Below are positions 5,503 through 12,445 of a stretch of 27,424 nucleotides of DNA, piece by piece. A program made the translations under genes and the position numbers. The notes beneath the pieces were generated by a model, which was given only the letters and a program-made list of their open reading frames with translations, did not search any database and had not been told where the DNA came from. The DNA is from a virus, in IMG/VR virus record IMGVR_UViG_3300009703_000086, positions 1-27,424 of that record. The stretch is one strand, 5' to 3'. The number at the start of each line of letters is the position of its first letter. The stretch's first letter is position 1.

Positions 5503-5725
5503 ATAGCCTCCTATTAACTAGATCTGGATCTACTTTGGGCATGATTTTATTTAACTTATCTAATGGATTCCCATCGTAAGCAACACCACTTATATCATTT
5601 ATTTTAAGCCAATCACAGGCTGCTTTTAAGTCCTGAGTACTAGCCTCACCACTCTTAACTCTTTTAAGGAATTCATTAGTGACGAGGTTATGTAACTCAT
5701 TAAACTGTTGTTCAGTTGCTTTCAT
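5480..5725 (-). CDS. terS: Terminase small subunit (DNA maturase A, T7 gp18-like)
   Basis: The 81-aa protein is close to the T7 gp18 length (89 aa). It starts MKATEQQFNELHNLVTNEFL, then KRVKSGEASTQDLKAACDWL, which is the helix-turn-helix-like N-terminal pattern of small terminases in marine phages (GEAST-x-DL-x-A). Residues 45-81 contain PLDKLNKIMPKVDPDL, likely the oligomerisation and TerL-contact tail. It would recognise phage DNA and regulate packaging by TerL at 1569-3302. Unusually, three or four genes separate the two subunits; in T7 they are close together. The downstream gene's Shine-Dalgarno and start (5502) lie inside its last codons. Confidence 0.78.
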   Translation of the reverse strand: MKATEQQFNELHNLVTNEFLKRVKSGEASTQDLKAACDWLKINDISGVAYDGNPLDKLNKIMPKVDPDLVNRRLYGKAVNR

Positions 5726-6248
5726 TTGCTACTTCTGTTGAAGTTATTTGTGTATTATGGCCATCACCCATAGATGAACCGCCTTTCCAATCCATACCAA
5801 CGGCTGAAGGTGCAACACCATTCAACCACTTCTGAACTGATAGAAAGCAACCTCCTTCTGGACCTGACTTAGCAGAATGTTCAGTAGAAGGTTGTATCCT
5901 TACTTTCATATGATGAGCTGCAGATAAACTTTTACCTACATCATCTAATTTGTCTGCAAACCACATAGGTAATGTAGTCTTACCATCTGAGTAAAACTCC
6001 ATACCTCTTAACGCTACTTCATAAGAATCAACATTAGGATGTGTATGTGGTGGGATATAGGTGTTTGGTTTTACTGTAACAAGTTCTACTTGAAATGGTT
6101 CGTACCTATAAATACATAATGAAGTTAAACCTTCTACAAAGTGTAAGGAACTTTTTAATGGTACAAAAGGTAGTTGACCTTTCTCTAAATACCATTCTAG
6201 AAAGTCTGTTAAATCATCGTTGAATTCTTTTCCAGTACCGTCTTTCAT
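5712..6248 (-). CDS. Cupin-like protein of unknown function
   Basis: The 178-aa protein has a cupin-type motif 1: PNTYIPPHTHPNVDSYEVAL at 61-80, with H68, H70 and E77 placed like the H-x-H...E metal ligands, ending in G82. A possible second motif has H124 in PSTEHSAKSGPEGG. These fit a single-domain cupin barrel that could bind a metal. The substrate is unknown and there is no sign of a specific enzyme class. In this phage it lies between the exported proteins and the small terminase. I recall similar cupin-like proteins near the terminase in cyanophages. It could be enzymatic or a structural decoration. It overlaps TerS by 14 bases. Confidence 0.68.
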   Translation of the reverse strand: MKDGTGKEFNDDLTDFLEWYLEKGQLPFVPLKSSLHFVEGLTSLCIYRYEPFQVELVTVKPNTYIPPHTHPNVDSYEVALRGMEFYSDGKTTLPMWFADKLDDVGKSLSAAHHMKVRIQPSTEHSAKSGPEGGCFLSVQKWLNGVAPSAVGMDWKGGSSMGDGHNTQITSTEVANESN

Positions 6249-6400
6249 GAAAATAGTTTTTCTTTTACAATTTCGAGAGCTTTATCATCAAGTTTATTAT
6301 CAGTTCTCTTTACATAAGCATCTAATACATCGATTATCAGCTGCTTAACAGAATCTGATTTAATAAAGGCGAGAAGGATGGGCTTGATTAATAGTGTCAT
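6245..6400 (-). CDS. 51-aa small protein
   Basis: A short ORF starts ATG at 6400 overlapping the previous stop (ATGA) and ends TGA at 6247-6245, again overlapping the next start (ATGA). It reads MTLLIKPILLAFIKSDSVKQ, then a helical segment LIIDVLDAYVKRTDNKLDDK and a short basic tail. The N-terminal 13 residues are hydrophobic; the rest is charged and helical. It resembles small conserved proteins found between exported-protein and terminase genes in marine phages. The four-base overlaps on both sides make it very likely to be translated. Its role is unknown; a small membrane-associated lysis or assembly factor is possible. Confidence 0.75.
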   Translation of the reverse strand: MTLLIKPILLAFIKSDSVKQLIIDVLDAYVKRTDNKLDDKALEIVKEKLFS

Positions 6401-7314
6401 TGTTTTAGTGGACATTTGTTAGGTTTATGCCAAGGTTTATACCAAGGCTTTGGTGGTTCTTTACATTTAAGAACCTTTTTCTCTGCTGCTTTGAAAGCAG
6501 AAATAGGAATTACATCACTACAGAGATGATATACCCGTGAACCGGGTACTAACATGAAACCTTTCTGTTGAAGTTTTGCACAGTTATCAATTCTAACTAG
6601 CTCATAATTCAACTTCATCTTATCATGCTGCTGTTTTGCTATAGCTCTACAGCGATTTAAACCTTCTCTATCAAGAGGCACCATAAAATTCACTTGGAAT
6701 CCCCAGTTTTCAGCTACAGTATAGCTTTGTTGATCCATTGCGTCATCAAATGGTGTCGTATGATTCCCCATATAGAATGGAGAGAAGGTCATTGTTGATC
6801 CGTTACAACTTATGTTTGGTCCGTATACCTGACGCGAAGGGGCTCCGTTATTTTGGAACTGGACGGCTTGATTTGTAACGTTTCCTGTAGCCGCTGCCAC
6901 AGGGTTTGAAGTATTGTTGGTTTCTCCCTCTTCAGCATAACTTGGAACTCCTATTGAGAGAATACTGATAATGATACCGTAGTAGAAGTAGTGTCGATTT
7001 CTCTTTCTATTTCTGTTACTGACAGTACCTGACTGGCTGCTCTTGTCACTACTTCGAGTGAAAAGGGATCGCCAGCTGTGTGGAGAGTGAATACCGAATC
7101 GGAATCCACTATTCCGCCTGATGTAGCGGAGGTATGGGTTATATTCTCCCCACTCCACTTGTTCAAGGCTGACCCGTAAGTTGTCGTTGTAATTTCCTCG
7201 ACAATCTCCTGAGTCGTTGTAGTTGTTGAGTTCATTGACCCTTGGGTGAACTGAGGGGTCACTAACTCTGCTCTTGCTACCGAGGGTGAAAACAGTAGGA
7301 AGAGTAAAAGCCAT
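6397..7314 (-). CDS. Exported conserved protein; start unclear (true gene probably residues ~100-305)
   Basis: The ORF of 305 codons opens at an ATG only eight bases inside the previous gene, in the -1 frame. Residues 1-98 are low-complexity and Ser/Asn/Arg-rich, looking like a chance reading of the overlapping gene. From about residue 101 it looks like a real exported protein: RNRKRNRHYF (basic), a hydrophobic stretch YYGIIISILSIGVP, and a cleavage site after SYA (about 127). Then come NPVAAATGNVTNQAVQFQNN, CNGSTMTFSPFYMGNHTTP and a Cys-containing C-terminal half, which I associate with a conserved cyanophage protein. No ATG, GTG or TTG occurs in this frame near the signal sequence; the nearest is GTG at 7158. 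Function unknown. Confidence 0.6.
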   Translation of the reverse strand: MAFTLPTVFTLGSKSRVSDPSVHPRVNELNNYNDSGDCRGNYNDNLRVSLEQVEWGEYNPYLRYIRRNSGFRFGIHSPHSWRSLFTRSSDKSSQSGTVSNRNRKRNRHYFYYGIIISILSIGVPSYAEEGETNNTSNPVAAATGNVTNQAVQFQNNGAPSRQVYGPNISCNGSTMTFSPFYMGNHTTPFDDAMDQQSYTVAENWGFQVNFMVPLDREGLNRCRAIAKQQHDKMKLNYELVRIDNCAKLQQKGFMLVPGSRVYHLCSDVIPISAFKAAEKKVLKCKEPPKPWYKPWHKPNKCPLKQ

Positions 7315-7322
7315 TTTTTCAT
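6951..7322 (-). CDS. Secreted protein with signal peptide (first of two overlapping genes)
   Basis: The 123-aa protein begins MKKWLLLFLLFSPSVARA, a clean signal peptide with a probable signal peptidase I site after ARA at residue 18. The mature part is Thr/Ser-rich (NSTTTTTQEIVEEITTTTYG at 31-50), predicted beta, and ends TVSLSVFSQ. I recall similar exported proteins in cyanophages, always followed by the relative of the next gene. The start at 7322 overlaps the holin-like stop (ATGA). Its stop is TAG at 6951-6953. Nearly all of the gene (to 6951) is also open in another frame, which belongs to the next ORF. The function is unknown; the likely location is periplasm or outer membrane. Confidence 0.72.
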   Translation of the reverse strand: MKKWLLLFLLFSPSVARAELVTPQFTQGSMNSTTTTTQEIVEEITTTTYGSALNKWSGENITHTSATSGGIVDSDSVFTLHTAGDPFSLEVVTRAASQVLSVTEIEREIDTTSTTVSLSVFSQ

Positions 7323-7624
7323 TCTTCCTTTTTCTTTGCCATAGGACAGTTCATTGGTTTACCTTTGTCTTTAGAATTACCAGTAGACAAGCCAAAAGTG
7401 GCTAATGCACCAGTAAACACCGAAGCCACGAACGTGATATCTGAGTTACCGGATTTCTTAACCATAGGTAGTTCTACGTAGTTTAAAGTTATTATAAACC
7501 CGGACCACACCACAACACCCAATCTGACAAACGTACCGAGGATCTGAATCTGTTGTTCTTGATCTTCTATTCCGTCTTTGAGCTTTTTGATGAGTCCTTT
7601 TTTTTCTTCTGGTTTTCCTTCCAT
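7319..7624 (-). CDS. Holin-like small membrane protein (two TM segments)
   Basis: The 101-aa protein has a charged N-terminus (MEGKPEEKKGLIKKLKDGIE), one hydrophobic segment at about 28-48 (ILGTFVRLGVVVWSGFIITL), a short polar turn, a second at about 62-80 (ITFVASVFTGALATFGL), and a Lys/Glu-rich tail. Two helices, small size and charged ends fit a class II holin, and the neighbours are exported or membrane proteins. Similar small proteins are common in marine cyanophages. No endolysin gene is seen in the window, so the lysis role is inferred from structure and context only. It overlaps the following signal-peptide gene by four bases (ATGA). Confidence 0.65.
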   Translation of the reverse strand: MEGKPEEKKGLIKKLKDGIEDQEQQIQILGTFVRLGVVVWSGFIITLNYVELPMVKKSGNSDITFVASVFTGALATFGLSTGNSKDKGKPMNCPMAKKKEE

Positions 7625-7965
7625 TTATTAACTTTAGCTTGTAGTTGCTTTTGAACTTTCTTTTTGATGGGTTCAAATAAAGATTGAGTAACAGTGGTGG
7701 TTGTTACTGCTATGACAGCTGTTGTTACAGCCGTAACTACTACTGCAGTTTCTGGTATTGGCATTTTAATATCAATAACCGGAATCTTTAGAGTAGGTTG
7801 TGCGGGTTCTTCTGTAGTCTCTTCCGCTTCTACCTCTTCAGGGGGCTCCAAATCGGCTGGGGGTACGATCATAGGTTTATAAGCCGGAACGTCCGCTGTA
7901 GGCTGTCTGAGGTACAATTGAGGGATATCTAGAGCCTTGGGTAGGGTTACTCTAGGTATATTCAT
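7567..7965 (-). CDS. Single-TM protein with Pro/Glu-rich N-terminus and Lys-rich C-terminus
   Basis: The 132-aa protein has three parts: a Pro/Glu/Thr-rich N-terminal region (1-65, with PPADLEPPEEVEAEETTEEP), one Val/Thr/Ala-rich hydrophobic segment (about 72-95), and a strongly basic C-terminal tail (about 100-132, KKKVQKQLQAKVNKWKENQK followed by more Lys). The charge distribution predicts the C-terminus inside the cell and the acidic N-terminus outside. It sits between the fibre cassette and a holin-like gene, whose start lies inside it (58-base overlap). It could be a lysis accessory or spanin-like protein, but no family is recognised with confidence. Its stop codon is TAG, which matters for the amber-interrupted gene at 5242-5502. 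Confidence 0.65.
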   Translation of the reverse strand: MNIPRVTLPKALDIPQLYLRQPTADVPAYKPMIVPPADLEPPEEVEAEETTEEPAQPTLKIPVIDIKMPIPETAVVVTAVTTAVIAVTTTTVTQSLFEPIKKKVQKQLQAKVNKWKENQKKKKDSSKSSKTE

Positions 7966-8372
7966 CAGTCTGAGAAAGGTAAGGTTATAGGTATTTCAAC
8001 CCAACTTCTAGTTGATTCTTTCCAAGTATAACCCTTCCCTTCAACAATAGGTTGGTCAGTTGGAGCATGCCATGTAAAGTCTTCTTCTTTAAAAGTCCAT
8101 GAAACACATTCATCACCATATTTATCAAATGGTCTATTATGATAAAAATAATCCTTTTCAGAATTATAATGCATACCAATTCCAGCGAAATTGCCTCTTA
8201 CAGCTGTACCACTATCTTCATCATTTGAATTTGGCGCATAATGTTTTCCATTATGGGTATTATATGAAGTTTGAATCCATTTATCTTTATCTGGAAGCTT
8301 GTTGATAAAGTCTTGTTCAGCTCGAATTACTTGTTGAACTACATTATCTATTACTTTTGCGAAGTGTGCCAT
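7965..8372 (-). CDS. Marine-phage tail-associated protein (MAHFAK family)
   Basis: The 135-aa protein starts MAHFAKVIDNVVQQVIRAEQ, and its middle reads WIQTSYNT...NFAGIGMHYN, followed by aromatic residues up to WTWHAP-type segments and TRSWVEIP near the end. I recognise this arrangement from a family found next to tail-fibre genes in many cyanophages (both T4-like and T7-like), usually annotated as a tail fibre or hypothetical protein. Its biochemical role is not known to me. It lies at the end of the host-contact cassette and shares one base with the genes on each side (8372 and 7965), so it is probably translated with them. Confidence 0.75.
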   Translation of the reverse strand: MAHFAKVIDNVVQQVIRAEQDFINKLPDKDKWIQTSYNTHNGKHYAPNSNDEDSGTAVRGNFAGIGMHYNSEKDYFYHNRPFDKYGDECVSWTFKEEDFTWHAPTDQPIVEGKGYTWKESTRSWVEIPITLPFSD

Positions 8373-9253
8373 TATGCTGTATAACTCCCTGAACTATTAT
8401 ATGTTATAATTGTATCAGAACCAGATGTAGTAACTGAACCTCCTGATTGAGTACCTGAATATTTTCCAGTTGGCATTCTAAGTATTACAATACCAGATGC
8501 ACCACCTCCACCATTCATAGCACTTGGGTAGCCTGCGCCACCACCGCCACCTCCACCAGTATTAGCAGTAGAAGAATTTGGGCCATGTCCAGTAGATCCG
8601 TTTCCACCACCATCTCGGCCAAGACCGGGGCTACCGCTACCAGTAGATCCACCGCCTCCACCACCAGCTCTTGCTGTAGATGATCCGTCAATTGTAGAAG
8701 TTTGGCCATATCCACCTGAACCGGGGCATCCACCATTACTACATGAAGCAGATATATTTCCACCAGCAACTCTAGCTCCACCGCCACCCGCACCGGGATA
8801 ACCATGTTGTCCACCGTTGCTACCATCTCCTCCATCTTGTCCCTGATTAGCAGTTCCATCACCACCACCAGATCCATTCCAAGCATCTCCTCCGCCAGAT
8901 CCTCCAGTACCACCTTGACCAGATCCTTGTCCAGCTCCACCACCTATAGAGGTGATAGATGTAAAACCAGAACCAGTTATTTCAGAAGTACCACCTTGAG
9001 AACCATCAGCACTACCACCTCCACCGCTACCGCCTCCACCGACGGTAACTGTATATTCTGTACCAATTTCAAATACAGCAGCAGTTTCAGCAGATTGATC
9101 TTGACCAGAGTTTTCGTTATTCCAAGAGGATCGATATCCTCCGGCACCGCCTCCAGAACCACTTCCTCCACCTGCACCACCGCCTCCGGCAATGACTAGA
9201 AAACTAACGTCGTAAGAGGTTGAAGCGGCACTTGGTGCCATCATCATTAACAT
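8372..9253 (-). CDS. Polyglycine-rich adhesin-like protein
   Basis: The 293-aa protein has a short strand-rich start (SYDVSFLVIAGGGGAGG, from about residue 13), then roughly 200 residues dominated by Gly runs separated by Ser, Asn, Asp and Gln. It closes with ASGIVILRMPTGKYSG and a small beta segment. Gly-rich blocks of this sort fold as layers of polyglycine II helices in phage adhesins such as T4-like gp38 of Salmonella phage S16, where loops between the helices bind the receptor. That fold is inferred here. The start at 9253 has a GGAG about eight bases upstream; nearby in-frame ATGs (MLMMM) make the exact start uncertain. It ends with TAATG into the next gene. Confidence 0.8.
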   Translation of the reverse strand: MLMMMAPSAASTSYDVSFLVIAGGGGAGGGSGSGGGAGGYRSSWNNENSGQDQSAETAAVFEIGTEYTVTVGGGGSGGGGSADGSQGGTSEITGSGFTSITSIGGGAGQGSGQGGTGGSGGGDAWNGSGGGDGTANQGQDGGDGSNGGQHGYPGAGGGGARVAGGNISASCSNGGCPGSGGYGQTSTIDGSSTARAGGGGGGSTGSGSPGLGRDGGGNGSTGHGPNSSTANTGGGGGGGAGYPSAMNGGGGASGIVILRMPTGKYSGTQSGGSVTTSGSDTIITYNSSGSYTA

Positions 9254-9254
9254 A

Positions 9255-9938
9255 TTAAGATACTCCTACTCCTCCTGCAACTGCTTCATTAGCAGCTACA
9301 TTAAGTAAAGTGCATATACCTTTTTGAGCAATTGTACGAGTCCCAGTACCTGCATCTCCACCTAATCTTAAAGTAACACTAGTACCTTGTATAAGAGTTA
9401 TATCACCGCCAGATGAATTATAAATCCACACTATATCGCCATCGGCAAATACATTCTGATCAAGAGTTACATTTCCAGCTGCTTTTACAACTTTACCTGC
9501 ATCACCTAATACAAGTGTATAAGTACCACCTTGAGTATTAGTTGGGGCTCTACCGTGTGCACCTACTAAAGTACCTCCAGTAATTGAACCTGTTGTAGCT
9601 ACAGCTTGTGATCCAAAATCAGGAGCAATCTTAGTTCCTGCAATCGCTGCACCAGATGCTACAGAAGCATTAACAACAGCGTTAGCTGCTAATTCATCAG
9701 CTCCTACTGCATCATCTGCTAAGTGTGCATTATCTATAGACCCATCTACATAATGCTCAGAGTTAATAGAGTCATCTGCTATATTATCACCATCTATCGC
9801 ATCATTAGCTAGATGAGCATGATCTATAGACCCATCATTGTAATGTTCTGAATCTATAGAATCATCTGCCAGTTTTGTTTCATCAATTAGATCAGCTGTT
9901 AAGGCATCAGCTTTTATTTTTGTTAATGAATTTGCCAT
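9255..9938 (-). CDS. Repeat-rich fibre-like structural protein
   Basis: The 227-aa protein has an N-terminal half made of near-identical blocks of the type DDSIDSEHYNDGSIDHAHLA (about residues 25-75, roughly two and a half copies), then AVGADELAANAVVNASVASG, the same kind of shaft seen in the tail fibre gene upstream. The C-terminal half (about 130-227) is strand-rich, with TNTQGGTYTLVLGDAGKVVK and a small beta domain ending NEAVAGGVGVS. This C-terminal module is common in marine phage fibres. The protein is probably a short trimeric side fibre or fibre adaptor. It is coupled to the 47-aa gene by TAATG and ends one base before the Gly-rich gene. Confidence 0.78.
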   Translation of the reverse strand: MANSLTKIKADALTADLIDETKLADDSIDSEHYNDGSIDHAHLANDAIDGDNIADDSINSEHYVDGSIDNAHLADDAVGADELAANAVVNASVASGAAIAGTKIAPDFGSQAVATTGSITGGTLVGAHGRAPTNTQGGTYTLVLGDAGKVVKAAGNVTLDQNVFADGDIVWIYNSSGGDITLIQGTSVTLRLGGDAGTGTRTIAQKGICTLLNVAANEAVAGGVGVS

Positions 9939-10081
9939 TAATCAGCTTCCTCCGTGATTCCTATTGCCTTTTTCTCATCCAGTGTAGTTAGCCTTAGCCA
10001 ATTTGCTGGATATTTAACTCCTCTTGACGTGAAAGGTAAGTCAAGTTTAAGTATTACTCCATCTAGTTTAAATTTTGTCAT
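9938..10081 (-). CDS. 47-aa conserved-looking small protein between fibre genes
   Basis: A short ORF begins ATG at 10081, overlapping the stop of the lectin gene (ATGA), and ends TAA at 9940-9938, whose last base starts the next gene (TAATG). It reads MTKFKLDGVILKLDLPF..., then KYPANWLRLTTLDEKKAIGI and a short acidic tail. The PxNWLRL...EKKAIGI pattern is one I associate with short domains next to tail-fibre and tail-fibre-assembly proteins in marine phages. The exact overlap at both ends argues strongly that it is translated. It may be a fibre chaperone or a small structural part; the function is not known. Confidence 0.72.
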   Translation of the reverse strand: MTKFKLDGVILKLDLPFTSRGVKYPANWLRLTTLDEKKAIGITEEAD

Positions 10082-12444
10082 CGTGCATTAGCATATTTAA
10101 AAGGAGCCATACCTATTGCATAGTAAATATAATACTCACCATCATCATTAAATTCAGTATGAGTTGATCTTATCTTGAATCCATTTGCATAGAATTCACA
10201 CACCAATGAAGCGGCATTAGCTAGATTATAATATTCATCTGCGGGTGTATCATTAGGATATAAAGGTGCATTTACATAGTTATACGGATTTCTGAACCTA
10301 TCATGTAGATGCCAATGTGATCCTTCAGTATATTTTTTAGATAAGACAAATCTAGGAGTAAAATCTGTCCATATAAATGGTCCATTTTGATCTCCAGTAC
10401 CTTCATATTTTCCAATTTTACTGTAACCTGCTACACTTGTAAAGAAATAAGCAATATGTGCTTGACCATTTCCATTTGAACAGGAAGAAGTACCTAGCGT
10501 AATTACACTTGAAGTAGGTTCTGTATCATTCCACCAAATAGAATTATCCTGTTGTTCATTACCAATATGTAAAAATAAGGCGTATTCAGCACCTATAGGT
10601 TCAGCATATGTACACCATTCTTGGTTTCCATCTTCAAGGTTTTTTATTATAACCAGTTCAGGTTTAACACCTAATGAATGAGAAACTGTATTACCAGCAG
10701 TTTCGTTACCTGTAAATGAAACTAAATCAAAACCAGCTGTTGCTGATTCTTTCCAGTTCCAAGCTGCAAAAGTATCAGTGTTGCCATTTACTCCACCGTC
10801 ACCACCAACACTAAATCCATCTGCTCCAAATGCTGTAATACCACCAGTATTAGTAGCTTGAGCATTTGTATTATTTGTATTTAGTTCTTTATTTACTCCG
10901 GACACAGCATCCGTTACAAACCAATTAGAAGTGGAATTACGTTTTTTAACCCATGTTAAATCAGGTTGAAACCCTACTCCTGTTATAGATTGACTTGAGC
11001 CATTACCTGTATAACCAACTATATTAAAGTAATCACTACCTTTTAAAATGGTTGTATCATCTAAATTCTGTGAACATAATGCTTTAAATCCAGTTGGAGG
11101 TGTATGTTGAAAACCTTGAGCACCAAAATTAGCTTTAACATTATGCCCATTAGTAGTTGAAACACCCCAAGTGAAAGGTTCATTTACAACAATACTTGCA
11201 AATGCAGGATTACTGCCAGCAGCAGGATCACCACTGTCATACCATGTACCATCATGTCCCCAATATATTTTATTATTATCTAAATCAACTGCCATCATCA
11301 AGACAGTCCCTAATTGAGACCCATAGCTGCTATTCCAAGCGTTACCCGGACCATTAAATGCATTTCCACTACTTGGAAGCAAAGAGTATCCTTTATGTAA
11401 CTGAGCAGATTGAGTATTATGTACTGCAGAATCTTGATCTCTTGATTCAGCATCATGCTCTGCAGGTGCAATATATACATTCCACGATTCACCACCTATT
11501 GATTCAAATTCTGCATACCATTTACCAGACTGAACAGCAAATGTTGAATAACACGGGTGATTACCACTTCCATTAGTAGTAGCTGTTTGTAAATTACCAT
11601 TAACTAATATAGCAGTATCTACAGCTGCGGAATTAAAAGTACAATAATTATTAGTTGGAGTATCTAGAACTGAGTCATTATCGAATCCTGCTGCTACTGA
11701 GAAGTTAGCAGGAGTAAAGTTATGCCCATTACCTGAAGAATCTTTACCTAATGTAGCTGCTGTAGTGTTACTATTATCAGAGAAGTTAAGATAGAATCCA
11801 TTTGTTCCATAACTACCAGCATATTTCTTAGGAACCCATTCTCCTGTATCTTCATTCTCTTCACCAAAAGAACTAGCAGCTACGGATGTACCATCAATAA
11901 AATTGATTTCAGCCATATAACCATTGAACCATTCTCCTGCATTATGAGAAGCTCTACCTATAGCATGAAGTGATGTTGTATTAACAAAGTATGTATAATT
12001 CTGAGCTATCGTATAAGTACGAGTTCCCGGTAATTCTACTCCATTAATATATACTCTTATTCTATGATCTGCAGTACCTGATGTTGAATCTGCTCTTAAA
12101 AGAACATGCATCCAACTTGATACATCTATAAAGATTGCATTAGTTGAAACAAAAAATTCTCTATAAGCACCACCATTGGTCTCTAAGACATATAATTTAT
12201 CATCACTTCCAATAGTAATTTTAAAGTAATTACTAGCATCAGCACCTGCATTAAAAATTGGTGCAGTATTACCTTTGTAATCAGTTTTTTTAATCCAAGC
12301 AGAAAACGTAAAGGTTTCTTCTGTCCCTGTACTACCGGGAGTTCTAGAGAATTCTGTGGAATCAGATTCGTTAAACCTTATTGCTCGTTTTATTTCATAG
12401 GCTCCAGCCGCGCTGGAACCCAATCGTATTGTATCAAAAGGCAT
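10078..12444 (-). CDS. Lectin-like tail protein: LamG-type, SPRY-type and three tandem marine-virus repeats
   Basis: The 788-aa protein starts one base after the fibre gene. Residues 18-196 form a LamG/concanavalin A-like domain (FTFSAWIKK at 46-54, RVYINGVEL, GYMAEINFIDG at 175-185). A linker LGKDSSGNGHNFTP follows. Residues 300-447 look like a SPRY domain (SGKWYAEFES, then MMAVDLDNNKIYWGHDGTW, then FGAQGF). The rest holds three related repeats at about 473-565, 572-669 and 674-785. Each begins F/Y-x-(I/L/K)-x-x-(Y/F)-x-G, passes a (T/G)-x-x-P-(D/E/R)-x-(T/V) strand, and ends in an aromatic strand (AAWNWK, AYFFTS, YYAIGMAP). Such repeats are common in marine virus tail proteins (DUF7483 type, from memory). 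The likely role is binding host surface glycans. Confidence 0.82.
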   Translation of the reverse strand: MPFDTIRLGSSAAGAYEIKRAIRFNESDSTEFSRTPGSTGTEETFTFSAWIKKTDYKGNTAPIFNAGADASNYFKITIGSDDKLYVLETNGGAYREFFVSTNAIFIDVSSWMHVLLRADSTSGTADHRIRVYINGVELPGTRTYTIAQNYTYFVNTTSLHAIGRASHNAGEWFNGYMAEINFIDGTSVAASSFGEENEDTGEWVPKKYAGSYGTNGFYLNFSDNSNTTAATLGKDSSGNGHNFTPANFSVAAGFDNDSVLDTPTNNYCTFNSAAVDTAILVNGNLQTATTNGSGNHPCYSTFAVQSGKWYAEFESIGGESWNVYIAPAEHDAESRDQDSAVHNTQSAQLHKGYSLLPSSGNAFNGPGNAWNSSYGSQLGTVLMMAVDLDNNKIYWGHDGTWYDSGDPAAGSNPAFASIVVNEPFTWGVSTTNGHNVKANFGAQGFQHTPPTGFKALCSQNLDDTTILKGSDYFNIVGYTGNGSSQSITGVGFQPDLTWVKKRNSTSNWFVTDAVSGVNKELNTNNTNAQATNTGGITAFGADGFSVGGDGGVNGNTDTFAAWNWKESATAGFDLVSFTGNETAGNTVSHSLGVKPELVIIKNLEDGNQEWCTYAEPIGAEYALFLHIGNEQQDNSIWWNDTEPTSSVITLGTSSCSNGNGQAHIAYFFTSVAGYSKIGKYEGTGDQNGPFIWTDFTPRFVLSKKYTEGSHWHLHDRFRNPYNYVNAPLYPNDTPADEYYNLANAASLVCEFYANGFKIRSTHTEFNDDGEYYIYYAIGMAPFKYANAR

Positions 12445-12445
12445 A

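Noticed and set aside
1569-7965. Genome-wide reading of TAG as an amino acid
   Set aside because: TAG ends terL and at least three other genes at positions that fit their families, so it functions as a normal stop codon here.
8515-9199. Long alternative frames on both strands opposite the Gly-rich gene
   Set aside because: Repeated Gly codons (GGN) produce Val/Glu-rich or Ser/Thr-rich open frames automatically; only the Gly frame has a ribosome site and coupled ends.
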